The notes under the pieces were generated by a model. The model saw only the letters and a list, made by a program, of their open reading frames with translations, was not told the DNA's origin and made no database searches. A stretch of DNA of 64,000 nucleotides, from assembly GCA_029946065.1 (NCBI GenBank), contig JAQSDU010000011.1:62001-126000 (forward strand), read 5' to 3'. Both the position numbers and the translations under genes were made by a program. Each line of letters starts with the position of its first letter. Position 1 is the stretch's first letter. This stretch comes from Flavobacterium sp. GTDB taxonomy: Bacteria; Bacteroidota; Bacteroidia; Flavobacteriales; Flavobacteriaceae. Shown one piece after another: positions 24,552-32,903 of the stretch.

Positions 24552-25685
24552 ATGGAAAAAGTAGATGTAATAATTATCGGTGGCGGTTTGGCTGGACTTA
24601 CAGCAGCGATACATCTGTCAAAAGGCGGATTATCAGTTATTCTTATCGAAAAGAACAGCTATCCTAAACACAAAGTCTGCGGTGAATACATTTCAAACGA
24701 AGTGTTGCCATATCTGGAATCGCTTGGGCTTAATATTGATAGTTTACAACCAACGACAATTACGCACCTGGAATTCTCAACTTCAAAAGGCAATACAATC
24801 AGGGCAGAATTGCCAATGGGTGGATTTGGCATTAGCCGTTATGCCCTCGACAATTATCTGTATGAAAACGCAATTGAAAATGGCTGCACGATTGTAAATT
24901 CCAATGTTGAAAATATTACTTTTGACAAGGATACATTTTCAATCTTTACAGATAAAAACGTAACTTTTTTATCTCGGATTACTTTAGGTGCCTATGGCAA
25001 ACGTTCTAACATCGATTATAAACTTGACCGAAATTTTATCAAAAAAAAATCACCTTGGCTAGCCGTTAAAGCGCATTATTCAGGTAGTTTTCCCAATCAT
25101 CTCGTAGGATTGCACAACTTCGAAGGCGGTTATTGCGGCGTTTCTAAAGTCGAAAATAACGTTATTAATATTTGCTGGCTCGGAGATTATCAAACTTTTA
25201 GCCAATACAAAAATATTGATGCCTATCAGAAAACAGTACTTTATAAAAATCCAAAACTAAAGGCGATATTCGAAAATGCTAATTTGTTATTTGAAAAACC
25301 ACTAACCATTAGCCAAATTTCGTTTAGTAAAAAAAATTCGATAGAAAATCACGTATTAATGATTGGCGACACGGCAGGACTCATACATCCGCTATGTGGA
25401 AACGGTATGGCTATGGCGATTCACAGCGCAAAAATCGCATCAAATTTGGTAATAAATTACTGCAATGGAATCATTTCAAGAACGAATCTCGAAAAAGAAT
25501 ACCATAGTCAATGGCATTTTCATTTCCATAAAAGACTAAAAACAGGAAGGCAACTTTCCGCAATGCTTCAAAAAAAACAATTTACAGAAGTACTGCTACG
25601 GTTGTTTGTGTTATTACCGTTCCTATTGCCTTTGCTCATCAAACGTACACATGGAAAACCAATAACGCTTCAACATGCTTCCTAA
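24552..25685 (+). CDS. FAD-dependent oxidoreductase of the type III PKS cluster
   Basis: A 377-residue flavoprotein of the geranylgeranyl-reductase/aromatic hydroxylase group. FAD motifs are 'VIIIGGGLAGLTAAIHLS' at the N-terminus and 'VLMIGDTAGLIHPLCGNGM' near 275; 'YPKHKVCGEYIS' is the group's substrate-side signature. A hydrophobic C-terminal stretch (LLRLFVLLPFLLPLL) suggests membrane association, which fits a lipid substrate. In the cluster it would hydroxylate or oxidise the polyketide ring. ATG at 24552 is chosen; an upstream ATG at 24519 adds 11 residues before the Rossmann strand. It overlaps the methyltransferase gene by 11 bp. Confidence 0.85.
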   Translation: MEKVDVIIIGGGLAGLTAAIHLSKGGLSVILIEKNSYPKHKVCGEYISNEVLPYLESLGLNIDSLQPTTITHLEFSTSKGNTIRAELPMGGFGISRYALDNYLYENAIENGCTIVNSNVENITFDKDTFSIFTDKNVTFLSRITLGAYGKRSNIDYKLDRNFIKKKSPWLAVKAHYSGSFPNHLVGLHNFEGGYCGVSKVENNVINICWLGDYQTFSQYKNIDAYQKTVLYKNPKLKAIFENANLLFEKPLTISQISFSKKNSIENHVLMIGDTAGLIHPLCGNGMAMAIHSAKIASNLVINYCNGIISRTNLEKEYHSQWHFHFHKRLKTGRQLSAMLQKKQFTEVLLRLFVLLPFLLPLLIKRTHGKPITLQHAS

Positions 25686-26388
25686 TACTACATACAGAAC
25701 CACACAAGTAGAGTTAATGGATGATTTTGCGATGGAAGGCGAAATATTGCGTGACGCTCTCGACAAAATTGCCAAAATAAATCGATTTCTGGGCGGGAAC
25801 AAGCTAACGTTGCAAGGTGTAAAGCAATTATTGAAATTGGCAGATACGACTAAAGAAATCACGATTGTTGATATCGGTTGTGGTAACGGCGATATGTTGC
25901 GATTCTTAGCAGATTATGCCACAGCAGAAAAACTAAATTTAAAACTCATCGGCATTGATGCAAATGATTTTACTATCGCTTATGCAGAAAAAATCTCAGC
26001 AGCATACCATCAAATTAGCTATCGGCGCGAAGACATATTCAATGAATCATTTAAAGAATTAAAGTATGATATAGTACTGTGTACATTAACTTTACATCAT
26101 TTTAAAAACGATCAAATATTACAGCTTTTAAAAATATTTGAACGCAACAGTGCTATTGGAATTGTCATCAACGATTTACAACGAAGTGCTATTTCGTATC
26201 AGTTGTTCCAATTGCTATGCGCTGTTTTTGCGCTGAATAAAATGTCGCGCGAAGACGGATTGGTTTCCATACTACGAGGTTTCAAAAAAGAAGAACTCAT
26301 TGCATTTTCAAAACAATTAAATTTAAAAAAATACAGTATCCGATGGAAATGGGCATTCCGCTACCAATGGATCATACCAACAATATGA
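25675..26388 (+). CDS. SAM-dependent methyltransferase of the type III PKS cluster
   Basis: A 237-residue class I methyltransferase. Motif I is 'IVDIGCGNGDMLRFLAD' (about 61-77), motif II has Asp in 'LIGIDAND', and 'LTLHHFKND' follows. An N-terminal helical segment (LMDDFAMEGEILRDALDKIA) resembles those of small-molecule and quinone methyltransferases. It probably methylates an oxygen or carbon of the polyketide phenol. Its stop overlaps the PKS start (ATGA), and its start lies within the flavoprotein gene. Confidence 0.85.
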   Translation: MLPNTTYRTTQVELMDDFAMEGEILRDALDKIAKINRFLGGNKLTLQGVKQLLKLADTTKEITIVDIGCGNGDMLRFLADYATAEKLNLKLIGIDANDFTIAYAEKISAAYHQISYRREDIFNESFKELKYDIVLCTLTLHHFKNDQILQLLKIFERNSAIGIVINDLQRSAISYQLFQLLCAVFALNKMSREDGLVSILRGFKKEELIAFSKQLNLKKYSIRWKWAFRYQWIIPTI

Positions 26389-27437
26389 GTGTAAAAATTA
26401 TCAGCGTCGCAAAAGCATTGCCTAAATATTCAAGAGCAACAGAAGAAATATTGCCATTTCTCGATTTATGGCTGACGGGACAAGACGAGCGATTCATCAA
26501 AAAAACTAAAAAAATATTCGAAGGTGCTGCCGTGGACAAACGCTATTCTATTATGGAACCGACGGAAGTTTTTACAAATACTTCTTTTGAAGATAGGAAT
26601 GCCATTTATTCACGTGAAGCAATTGCTTTAGGCGAAAAAGTACTATTGAATGCATTAGCAAAAACCAATTGGAAACCAACAGATATCGACTATATCATTA
26701 CCGTAAGCTGCACCGGAATCATGATTCCGTCACTCGATGCCTACTTGATCAATAAACTGCAAATGCGACAGGACATCGTACGGCTACCTGTAACAGAAAT
26801 GGGTTGTGCCGCAGGTATTTCTGGGTTAATTTATGCGAAGAATTTCCTCAAAGCCAATCCAGGAAAGCGAGCAGCAGTAATTGCGGTAGAAAGTCCGACT
26901 GCTACTTTCCAACTTGACGATTTTTCAATGGCAAATATCGTCAGTGCTGCCATTTTTGGAGATGGTGCTGCTTGTGCTTTGGTTTCTTCGAATGTTAACG
27001 ATTCAGGCCCCGAAATCATTTCCGAAGCGATGTATCATTTTTACGATAACGAACACATGATGGGGTTCAAACTCACTAATTCCGGCCTACAAATGGTTTT
27101 GGATATTGATGTTCCAGATACAATTGCGGCGCATTTTCCTAATATTATTAATCCGTTTTTGAGTAAGAATGATTTGACAATTGCCGATATCGACCACTTG
27201 ATATTTCATCCGGGTGGTAAAAAAATCATACAAACAGTAGAAGCTTTGTTTGCCGATTTGGGTAAAAACATCAATGATACCAAGGAAGTTTTGAAATTAT
27301 ACGGCAACATGTCGAGTGCAACGGTTTTATATGTTTTAGAAAGAATTATGGATGCCAAACCAAAATTTGGAGAAAAAGGACTGATGCTCAGTTTCGGCCC
27401 AGGTTTTTCCGCTCAAACGATTTTATTACAATTTTAA
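26385..27437 (+). CDS. Type III polyketide synthase (chalcone/stilbene synthase-like)
   Basis: A 350-residue thiolase-fold synthase, normal length for the family. The Cys-His-Asn triad is visible: Cys141 in 'TEMGCAAGIS', His in 'LIFHPGGKKII' and Asn in 'YGNMSSATVLY'. Type III enzymes extend an acyl starter with malonyl-CoA and cyclise it to resorcinols, pyrones or phloroglucinols. With ACP and ketosynthase genes next door, the starter may be an ACP-bound fatty chain. ATG at 26385 is preferred; the frame is open 14 codons further upstream but that part lies inside the methyltransferase gene. Confidence 0.93.
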   Translation: MSVKIISVAKALPKYSRATEEILPFLDLWLTGQDERFIKKTKKIFEGAAVDKRYSIMEPTEVFTNTSFEDRNAIYSREAIALGEKVLLNALAKTNWKPTDIDYIITVSCTGIMIPSLDAYLINKLQMRQDIVRLPVTEMGCAAGISGLIYAKNFLKANPGKRAAVIAVESPTATFQLDDFSMANIVSAAIFGDGAACALVSSNVNDSGPEIISEAMYHFYDNEHMMGFKLTNSGLQMVLDIDVPDTIAAHFPNIINPFLSKNDLTIADIDHLIFHPGGKKIIQTVEALFADLGKNINDTKEVLKLYGNMSSATVLYVLERIMDAKPKFGEKGLMLSFGPGFSAQTILLQF

Positions 27438-27439
27438 AT

Positions 27440-27865
27440 ATGAACGCTATCTTGTCAAAATTACCGTACTCGAAGCCATTTCTATTCGTGAATGAAATAC
27501 TTCATATTGATGAAAATGGAGCAGAAGGTACTTTTACTTTTGATGAAAATCTTGATTTTTACAAAGGTCATTTCAAGGATTTTCCGGTAACGCCGGGCGT
27601 AATCCTAGCAGAAGCGATGGCGCAAATCGGATTGGTTTGCCTTGGTATTTATTTGATTGGCGAAAGTACCGAAAAACAGCAATTTGCAATGACATCGTCT
27701 GAAATAGATTACCTGAAACCCGTTTATCCTAATGAAAAAGTAACCGTGATTTCAGAAAAAATATATTTCAGGTTTGGCAAATTAAAATGTAAAGTGATCA
27801 TGAAAAATAATAATAATGAAATTGTCTGTACCGGCACAATTTCAGGAATGATTACCGCATTATGA
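27440..27865 (+). CDS. FabZ-like 3-hydroxyacyl-ACP dehydratase
   Basis: A 141-residue hotdog protein. 'YKGHFKDFPVTPGVILAEAM' carries the FabZ catalytic His and Glu in the usual spacing. FabZ removes water from 3-hydroxyacyl-ACP. It is flanked by PKS and ketosynthase genes (2-bp gap and 4-bp overlap), so it probably serves dedicated chain building rather than housekeeping synthesis. No ketoreductase is encoded in the cluster; it would have to be borrowed from primary metabolism. Confidence 0.85.
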   Translation: MNAILSKLPYSKPFLFVNEILHIDENGAEGTFTFDENLDFYKGHFKDFPVTPGVILAEAMAQIGLVCLGIYLIGESTEKQQFAMTSSEIDYLKPVYPNEKVTVISEKIYFRFGKLKCKVIMKNNNNEIVCTGTISGMITAL

Positions 27866-29136
27866 AAAAACGCGTCGTAATAACAGGTCTTGGCGTTGTT
27901 GCCCCTAATGGTGTTGGCCTTGACGCTTTCGCGGAAGCGATAAAAAACGGTATTTCCGGAATCAAATTTGACCAGCAATTAAAGGATTTAGAATTTTCCT
28001 GCCAGATTTCGGGGAAGCCAGAAATTTCAATTGAAAAATCATTACAATATTTCACCGAACTCGAATTGCGCAATTTTAACAGCTCTGGAATTTTATATGG
28101 CGTCATTGCCGGAATGGACGCATGGAAAGATGCCGGACTTTCGGTTGATAACAATACGGTACCAGATTGGGATTCTGGAACAATTTTCGGAACAGGAACT
28201 TCAGGAATTGATAAATTTCGCGAAAGCATATACAAAATCGACGAGAAACAAACCCGAAAACTCGGCAGTACGGCTGTAGCACAAACTATGAACAGTGGCA
28301 TTAGCGCTTATCTCGGAGGAAAATTAGGATTAGGCAATCAGGTCACGACCAATTCTTCGGCATGTACAACAGGAACCGAAAGTATTTTAATGGCTTTTGA
28401 ACGCATACAATCCGGAAAAGCCAAAAGAATGCTGGCAGGAAGCACGAGCGACAGCGGGCCGTATATTTGGGGCGGATTTGATGCGATGCGGGTTTGTACT
28501 TATAAGCATAATGAAACACCCGAAAGCGGCTCAAGACCAATGTCGGCAACCGCTTCAGGATTTGTTCCGGGAAGTGGCGCAGGCGCATTACTATTGGAAG
28601 AACTTGACTCAGCTTTGGAAAGAGGTGCAAAAATTTATGCAGAAATCCTCGGCGGAAATGTCAATTCGGGTGGGCAAAGAGGCGAGGGTACGATGACAGC
28701 TCCAAATAGTGTTGCGGTTCAAAAATGTATTGTCGATGCCATGAAAGATGCCAAAATTATGCCTTATGAAATCGATGCCATTAACGGGCATCTCACTGCC
28801 ACCGCAAAAGACGGGTTGGAAATCAAGAATTGGAGTGAAGCTTTAGGTCGAAGCGGTAGTGATTTTCCTTATCTCAATTCGCTGAAATCAATGGTCGGGC
28901 ATTGTCTTTCTGCAGCGGGAGGAATTGAGTGTATTGCCGCAGTTTTACAAGTTCGGGACAATTTTATATTTCCCAACATCAATTGTGAAGATTTACATCC
29001 TGAAATTTCAGAATTGATAAGCGCATCAAGAATTCCATTGCGATTAATTGAAAAAGAGATAAATACCGTCATTAAAGCCAGTTTTGGTTTTGGCGACGTG
29101 AACGGATGTATTATCTTTAAAAAATATACCAAATAA
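27862..29136 (+). CDS. Beta-ketoacyl-ACP synthase (KAS I/II-like)
   Basis: A 424-residue condensing enzyme with the Cys-His-His triad: Cys168 in 'NSSACTTGTES', His310 in 'NGHLTATAKDG', and His347 in 'SMVGHCLSAAGG'. The first His usually sits in HGTGT; here it reads GHLTAT, a clear departure that suggests a specialised clade. It should elongate ACP-bound acyl chains, possibly to make the starter for the type III synthase. It overlaps the dehydratase gene by 4 bp. Confidence 0.88.
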   Translation: MKKRVVITGLGVVAPNGVGLDAFAEAIKNGISGIKFDQQLKDLEFSCQISGKPEISIEKSLQYFTELELRNFNSSGILYGVIAGMDAWKDAGLSVDNNTVPDWDSGTIFGTGTSGIDKFRESIYKIDEKQTRKLGSTAVAQTMNSGISAYLGGKLGLGNQVTTNSSACTTGTESILMAFERIQSGKAKRMLAGSTSDSGPYIWGGFDAMRVCTYKHNETPESGSRPMSATASGFVPGSGAGALLLEELDSALERGAKIYAEILGGNVNSGGQRGEGTMTAPNSVAVQKCIVDAMKDAKIMPYEIDAINGHLTATAKDGLEIKNWSEALGRSGSDFPYLNSLKSMVGHCLSAAGGIECIAAVLQVRDNFIFPNINCEDLHPEISELISASRIPLRLIEKEINTVIKASFGFGDVNGCIIFKKYTK

Positions 29137-29138
29137 TT

Positions 29139-29402
29139 ATGACACGTAACGACATCATACAGCAGCTAAAACAAATCGTAAAGCCTTATGTGCGCGAACA
29201 AGAAGCTTTTGAAAAACTTTCTGAAGACACCGATTTTATCAATGATTTAAAAATAAATTCAGCCAATTTGGTGGATATAATCCTGGATATTGAGGAAGTT
29301 TTTGGAATCACAATTGATACTCCCGAAATGGAGAAAATGCTCGACATAAAAGCAACATTGGATATTATCACCTCCAAAATTAGCACTGATGATCGGGAAT
29401 GA
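29139..29402 (+). CDS. Acyl carrier protein, cluster-specific
   Basis: An 87-residue carrier. The phosphopantetheine Ser41 lies in 'LKINSANLVDIILDIEEVFG'; the common DSL triplet is NSA here, so the Asp before Ser is Asn. The following helix (DIEEVFGITI) is typical. It is distinct from the housekeeping ACP expected elsewhere, and is followed by an overlapping PPTase gene, which suggests a dedicated carrier. Confidence 0.85.
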   Translation: MTRNDIIQQLKQIVKPYVREQEAFEKLSEDTDFINDLKINSANLVDIILDIEEVFGITIDTPEMEKMLDIKATLDIITSKISTDDRE

Positions 29403-29922
29403 CGTTATAGATCTTGAATTGGCTAAAACCGAAAGCAATTGGCAACGCAAAGGCTGGTTAGAAAAAATTTTTACACCATCGGAACAAAAAATAATTGCGG
29501 ATTCAGAAAACCAAGAAATCATGGTTTGGTTGCTTTGGAGTATGAAGGAATCTGCCTATAAAATACACCACCGCAATTCGAAAATTAGAACTTATATTCC
29601 CATCAGATTGATTTGCTCCGATTTGCGGTTTAAAGCCAATTTTGTTTTTGGAAAAGTATCCCTAAATGGTATTGTTTTTTATACCCAAACAACAATAGGT
29701 TCAGATTTTGTTCATACAATTGCAACTTCTCATAAAAAATTGTTTAAAAAATTAAATAACTATTTTTCAGACAGTTACAATGGTGTTGCAATGACTGAAA
29801 ATATATACAAAGATGCAAATGGGATTCCTTTTCTACAAAATAAAACTACCGGAAAACCCAAAATTTTGTCTATTGCACATCACGGGAAATTTTGTAGTTA
29901 TATATCTACAAAGGACTTGTAA
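29389..29922 (+). CDS. 4'-phosphopantetheinyl transferase superfamily protein
   Basis: A 177-residue protein. 'MIGNDVIDLELA' begins at residue 1 and 'WSMKESAYK' (50-58) matches the Mg- and CoA-binding signature of the superfamily. It lacks the N-terminal half of Sfp-type enzymes, so it is a short, AcpS-like form. It would convert the adjacent apo-ACP to the holo form. The gene overlaps acp by 14 bp and ends the cluster. Confidence 0.85.
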   Translation: MIGNDVIDLELAKTESNWQRKGWLEKIFTPSEQKIIADSENQEIMVWLLWSMKESAYKIHHRNSKIRTYIPIRLICSDLRFKANFVFGKVSLNGIVFYTQTTIGSDFVHTIATSHKKLFKKLNNYFSDSYNGVAMTENIYKDANGIPFLQNKTTGKPKILSIAHHGKFCSYISTKDL

Positions 29923-29974
29923 AATAGATTAATATTTTATATATATTTGACAAACCCCCAAACTAATAATTATT

Positions 29975-30109
29975 ATGGAAATTGATGATGCTTTCGGACT
30001 CAGTTTATTGATTAGCAGCGTGTTTATTGTTATTTTTACGGTAAAATCTTATTCAAAATTAATGGATAGAAGTGTACGTAAAAATAAAATGGAGAAAATA
30101 AAGCAATAA
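29975..30109 (+). CDS. Small single-span membrane protein
   Basis: A 44-residue frame starting MEIDDAFGLSLLISSVFIVI, with one hydrophobic span (8-24) and a basic tail (KNKMEKIKQ). It follows the PPTase gene by 52 bp on the same strand. No family is recognised. The clean start, span and positive-inside tail support it as a real micro-protein; its link to the PKS cluster is unproven. Confidence 0.5.
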   Translation: MEIDDAFGLSLLISSVFIVIFTVKSYSKLMDRSVRKNKMEKIKQ

Positions 30110-30111
30110 GC

Positions 30112-30723
30112 TTATTTTTGAAATTTTTCTATTCCGAGTCTCGACTTTAACTTCAGAAATAGCAATCCGATTGTATAGGCGTCTTCCGATGCAGAAACTT
30201 TGTCTGCCAATGGCATTTTAAAAGTATTGCATAATTCTTCCAAACTGAAGTGCTTTTCACCAGTTAATTCCTTCCATTTTCGGTACATTACTTCAATATC
30301 AAGGGCTTCATTTTTAAGTCGACCACAATGGAGCTTCTCTAATGCCTCATTGATAATTTCGACATCAAAATCGATACGATGTCCTATTAATGTAGCATTT
30401 CCTAAGTACTCCACAAATTCCTGAATAGCCTTTGGTTCTAGTAGTTTTGGCTGTTTACTTTCTATTATAAATTCGTTCGAAAGCCCATTATCGTGGTTGT
30501 AAATATATTGCAACAATACCGCTTCATAACTGTCGCCAATATGAATGGAATCATTTTCGATGGCAAAAGCACCAATAGAAAGAATGACGTCTTTTTTGTA
30601 ATCCAGTCCAGTGGTTTCAGTACTCAATACAACATAGCGCACTGATTTTTTCTCCATCCTTGTGAGATAAACTTTCCAGAAATCGGGATAATCCCGGTTG
30701 ATGTTTTTGATCCAGTCGAGCAT
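30112..30723 (-). CDS. DEDD exonuclease-fold protein with altered catalytic residues
   Basis: A 203-residue protein of the DnaQ-like 3'-5' exonuclease fold. Motif I reads 'VVLSTETTGLD': the first metal-binding Asp of DTE is Ser34, though Glu36 remains. Motif II 'GHRIDFDVEII' keeps Asp. In motif III 'DKVSASEDAYT' the Asp181 is kept but the general-base His is Val176. Two of five catalytic residues are thus changed, so exonuclease activity is doubtful. Its ATG overlaps the stop of the upstream DUF294 gene by 1 nt, so the two proteins probably work together, possibly with the fold as a nucleotide or RNA binder. Confidence 0.8.
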   Translation of the reverse strand: MLDWIKNINRDYPDFWKVYLTRMEKKSVRYVVLSTETTGLDYKKDVILSIGAFAIENDSIHIGDSYEAVLLQYIYNHDNGLSNEFIIESKQPKLLEPKAIQEFVEYLGNATLIGHRIDFDVEIINEALEKLHCGRLKNEALDIEVMYRKWKELTGEKHFSLEELCNTFKMPLADKVSASEDAYTIGLLFLKLKSRLGIEKFQK

Positions 30724-32639
30724 TAGGAGAAATAGGTAAGTTGGAATTTATTTTTAATGATTTCCTCGAGGTCTTTCAACGGAAGAAAACAATTTTTAAG
30801 TTTTTCTTTATCAGATTTCGATAATTCTTCGATGGAAATATACTGTCCATCGGTACCATTTTTTAAACCATCAATAGCCCTGAATTTCAATAATTGCAGA
30901 AAAGCTTCGGCAGCATTTACATATATATCAGCATATTTGGGTTCGTCTATAGCCAATTGCTTGAAACGTGAAAATGTATTATTGATTCCTTTTATTTCAT
31001 GGCTCAAAACCAAAACCCGTGCAGCATCGACATAATGAAGGATTGCGCGGTTTTTGATGTCGAATAAATCTTTATGTTCACCTTCTTCTTCAATATTAAA
31101 TTGCTTGAAAAAACTCAATGGTGGCGGCTTTTTTAAAGCATCGGTACCTAAAAACGCAAAAAATTTCTTGTTCTTTTTAGTGTTTTTGTATATATTTTCA
31201 GTTAATGCTTCCTCCAGTTGGATTTCGCCAAATGCGATTTCATAATCGAAGAAAATACTATGACTGTCTTCGTTTTTTTGCCCAGGCGTATTCATCCACT
31301 CATCGTATTGCTTTTTCCAATCGGCAAGTGATTTGCACCAAATTTGGTTGCTTGCCATTAAACCATGCGGACAATACGGGTAGCCAATGTGTTCCAGTGT
31401 TGCCGTTGCTCTTTTGGCTATTTTTAAGAAATAATCCTTTACATCACGGTATTTTTCGGCTGCCACATCTTCAAAAACCAAAAAACTGTCTTGATCACTT
31501 AACAATAGTTGCTCTTTTCTGCCTTGACTTCCAATGCTCAACCATGCAAAACGGGCAGGAGGGGAGCCAAAATCAAGTATGGCAAGATCTACCGACCTTT
31601 TAATGATCGCCATATTTACTTCTCCCGCAATATTATTGACATGGGAAAGTGGAATTTTCTTATCAATTGAAATACGAATAAAATCTGCGAGTTTTTCACG
31701 CAAGTGCTTTAAATCGTCTGCATTAGAAGCACGTTTTATCTCTTTAATGAGCACGCCCGGATTATTGGCTTGCGCAGCAATAAGATCATGTTCTGAAATC
31801 ACGCCTTTGATTGGCGTTTTATCTGATCCATCTGCCGTAACACACAAATGATTAACGTTATACCGCAGCATAAAAAGTTGCGCTTCTGCAAGAGAAAGAT
31901 TTTCAGTCACTGTTACTACTGGCGTTGACATAATATTATGGACAAGTGTAGTAATATAAAATCGACCAGTGGCGACTTTTGAACGCAAATCGGCATCGGT
32001 AACAATTCCGACCGGAAGATTATTTTCGTGAATAATCACACAGCCTGAAAGATTGTCTGTCATCATTTGGGCCACATTTTGGACAATCGCTGTTGGGGCT
32101 GAAAGCAAAGGTTTTTTGTTATAATCTAACGATTGAAAGAACTGAATTTCAGTCTGGCTGTCGATATATTGTACGGTATCGTTGATTAATTTCCCTTTCG
32201 GATTTCCTGTGGAAGTGCGCGTTGCAGTACTGGCAAAACTTTGTAGTAAGAATTCAAGTACCGCATAATTATTGGCGACAAAAGGGCGGAATGTTGCAAT
32301 CGGAATTGCATACACAACGCTTTCCTCACGAGCTTTTGCCGTCATCATGTAATTATTCTTGGCAAAAAAAGGCCTTAAACCTAAAATATCTCCGGTGACG
32401 CATTTATTGAGTAAAGTTTCCTCTGCATCAGAAATCACAGATAAATTAATAACGCCAGAGGCCACTACATAAAAACAATCGTGTAACGGATCATTAATTT
32501 GAAATAGCATTCTGTTTTTTTCGAGATTGATCACTCGGATATCCATAGCCACCTTTGTCAATTCGTCAAAAGATAAATCGGTGAATGGCGGATAGGCAAC
32601 CAAGAAATCGGCAATGCGTTCGGCTATACTGTTTTTCAT
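30723..32639 (-). CDS. DUF294 nucleotidyltransferase-like protein with cNMP and CBS domains
   Basis: A 638-residue cytoplasmic signalling protein. Order: cyclic-nucleotide-binding domain (about 10-125), two CBS domains (about 165-290, with 'NLPVGIVTDADLRSKV' and 'IKGVISEHDLIAAQ'), a GlnD-like nucleotidyltransferase domain ('SIGSQGRKEQLLLSDQDSF', about 385-405), and a DUF294 C-terminal helical domain. It may sense nucleotides and modify a partner. The ATG at 32639 is chosen; an upstream frame start at 32729 lies in low-complexity repeat sequence. It is coupled to the exonuclease-fold gene. Confidence 0.88.
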   Translation of the reverse strand: MKNSIAERIADFLVAYPPFTDLSFDELTKVAMDIRVINLEKNRMLFQINDPLHDCFYVVASGVINLSVISDAEETLLNKCVTGDILGLRPFFAKNNYMMTAKAREESVVYAIPIATFRPFVANNYAVLEFLLQSFASTATRTSTGNPKGKLINDTVQYIDSQTEIQFFQSLDYNKKPLLSAPTAIVQNVAQMMTDNLSGCVIIHENNLPVGIVTDADLRSKVATGRFYITTLVHNIMSTPVVTVTENLSLAEAQLFMLRYNVNHLCVTADGSDKTPIKGVISEHDLIAAQANNPGVLIKEIKRASNADDLKHLREKLADFIRISIDKKIPLSHVNNIAGEVNMAIIKRSVDLAILDFGSPPARFAWLSIGSQGRKEQLLLSDQDSFLVFEDVAAEKYRDVKDYFLKIAKRATATLEHIGYPYCPHGLMASNQIWCKSLADWKKQYDEWMNTPGQKNEDSHSIFFDYEIAFGEIQLEEALTENIYKNTKKNKKFFAFLGTDALKKPPPLSFFKQFNIEEEGEHKDLFDIKNRAILHYVDAARVLVLSHEIKGINNTFSRFKQLAIDEPKYADIYVNAAEAFLQLLKFRAIDGLKNGTDGQYISIEELSKSDKEKLKNCFLPLKDLEEIIKNKFQLTYFS

Positions 32640-32675
32640 ACAAATCTTAAAGTTTTTAAAATTAATACATTTAGG

Positions 32676-32815
32676 GGCAAATTCCAAATGACAAATCTCA
32701 AATGGCAACTCCCAAATCTCAAATCTCAAATTTCAAAACGACAATGGATTACGCCCCAATTGGAATTTAGAATTTCTCAATTGGAATTCATTTGTATTTT
32801 GAAATTAGAATTTAT
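32676..32815. repeat. Low-complexity 'caaatctcaaat/ttccaa' repeat region
   Basis: Short reiterated units (CAAATCTCAAAT, TCCAAATG, and complementary AATTGGAATTTAGAAT and TTGGAATTC) fill the gap between the DUF294 gene and the alcohol dehydrogenase. They resemble the 10436 inverted repeat. No gene is present. It may act as a bidirectional transcription boundary. Confidence 0.45.
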
Positions 32816-32903
32816 AACCTTTATTTAACGATTGTTATAATTCAGATGTAATGATTTTGCGTAAATTTAACTTTCTTTAAAAATTCAAAAACACAAACAT
32901 ATT

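Noticed and set aside
32640..32729. 30-codon extension of the DUF294 protein
   Set aside because: The coding would run through low-complexity repeat sequence; the cNMP domain begins at 32639.
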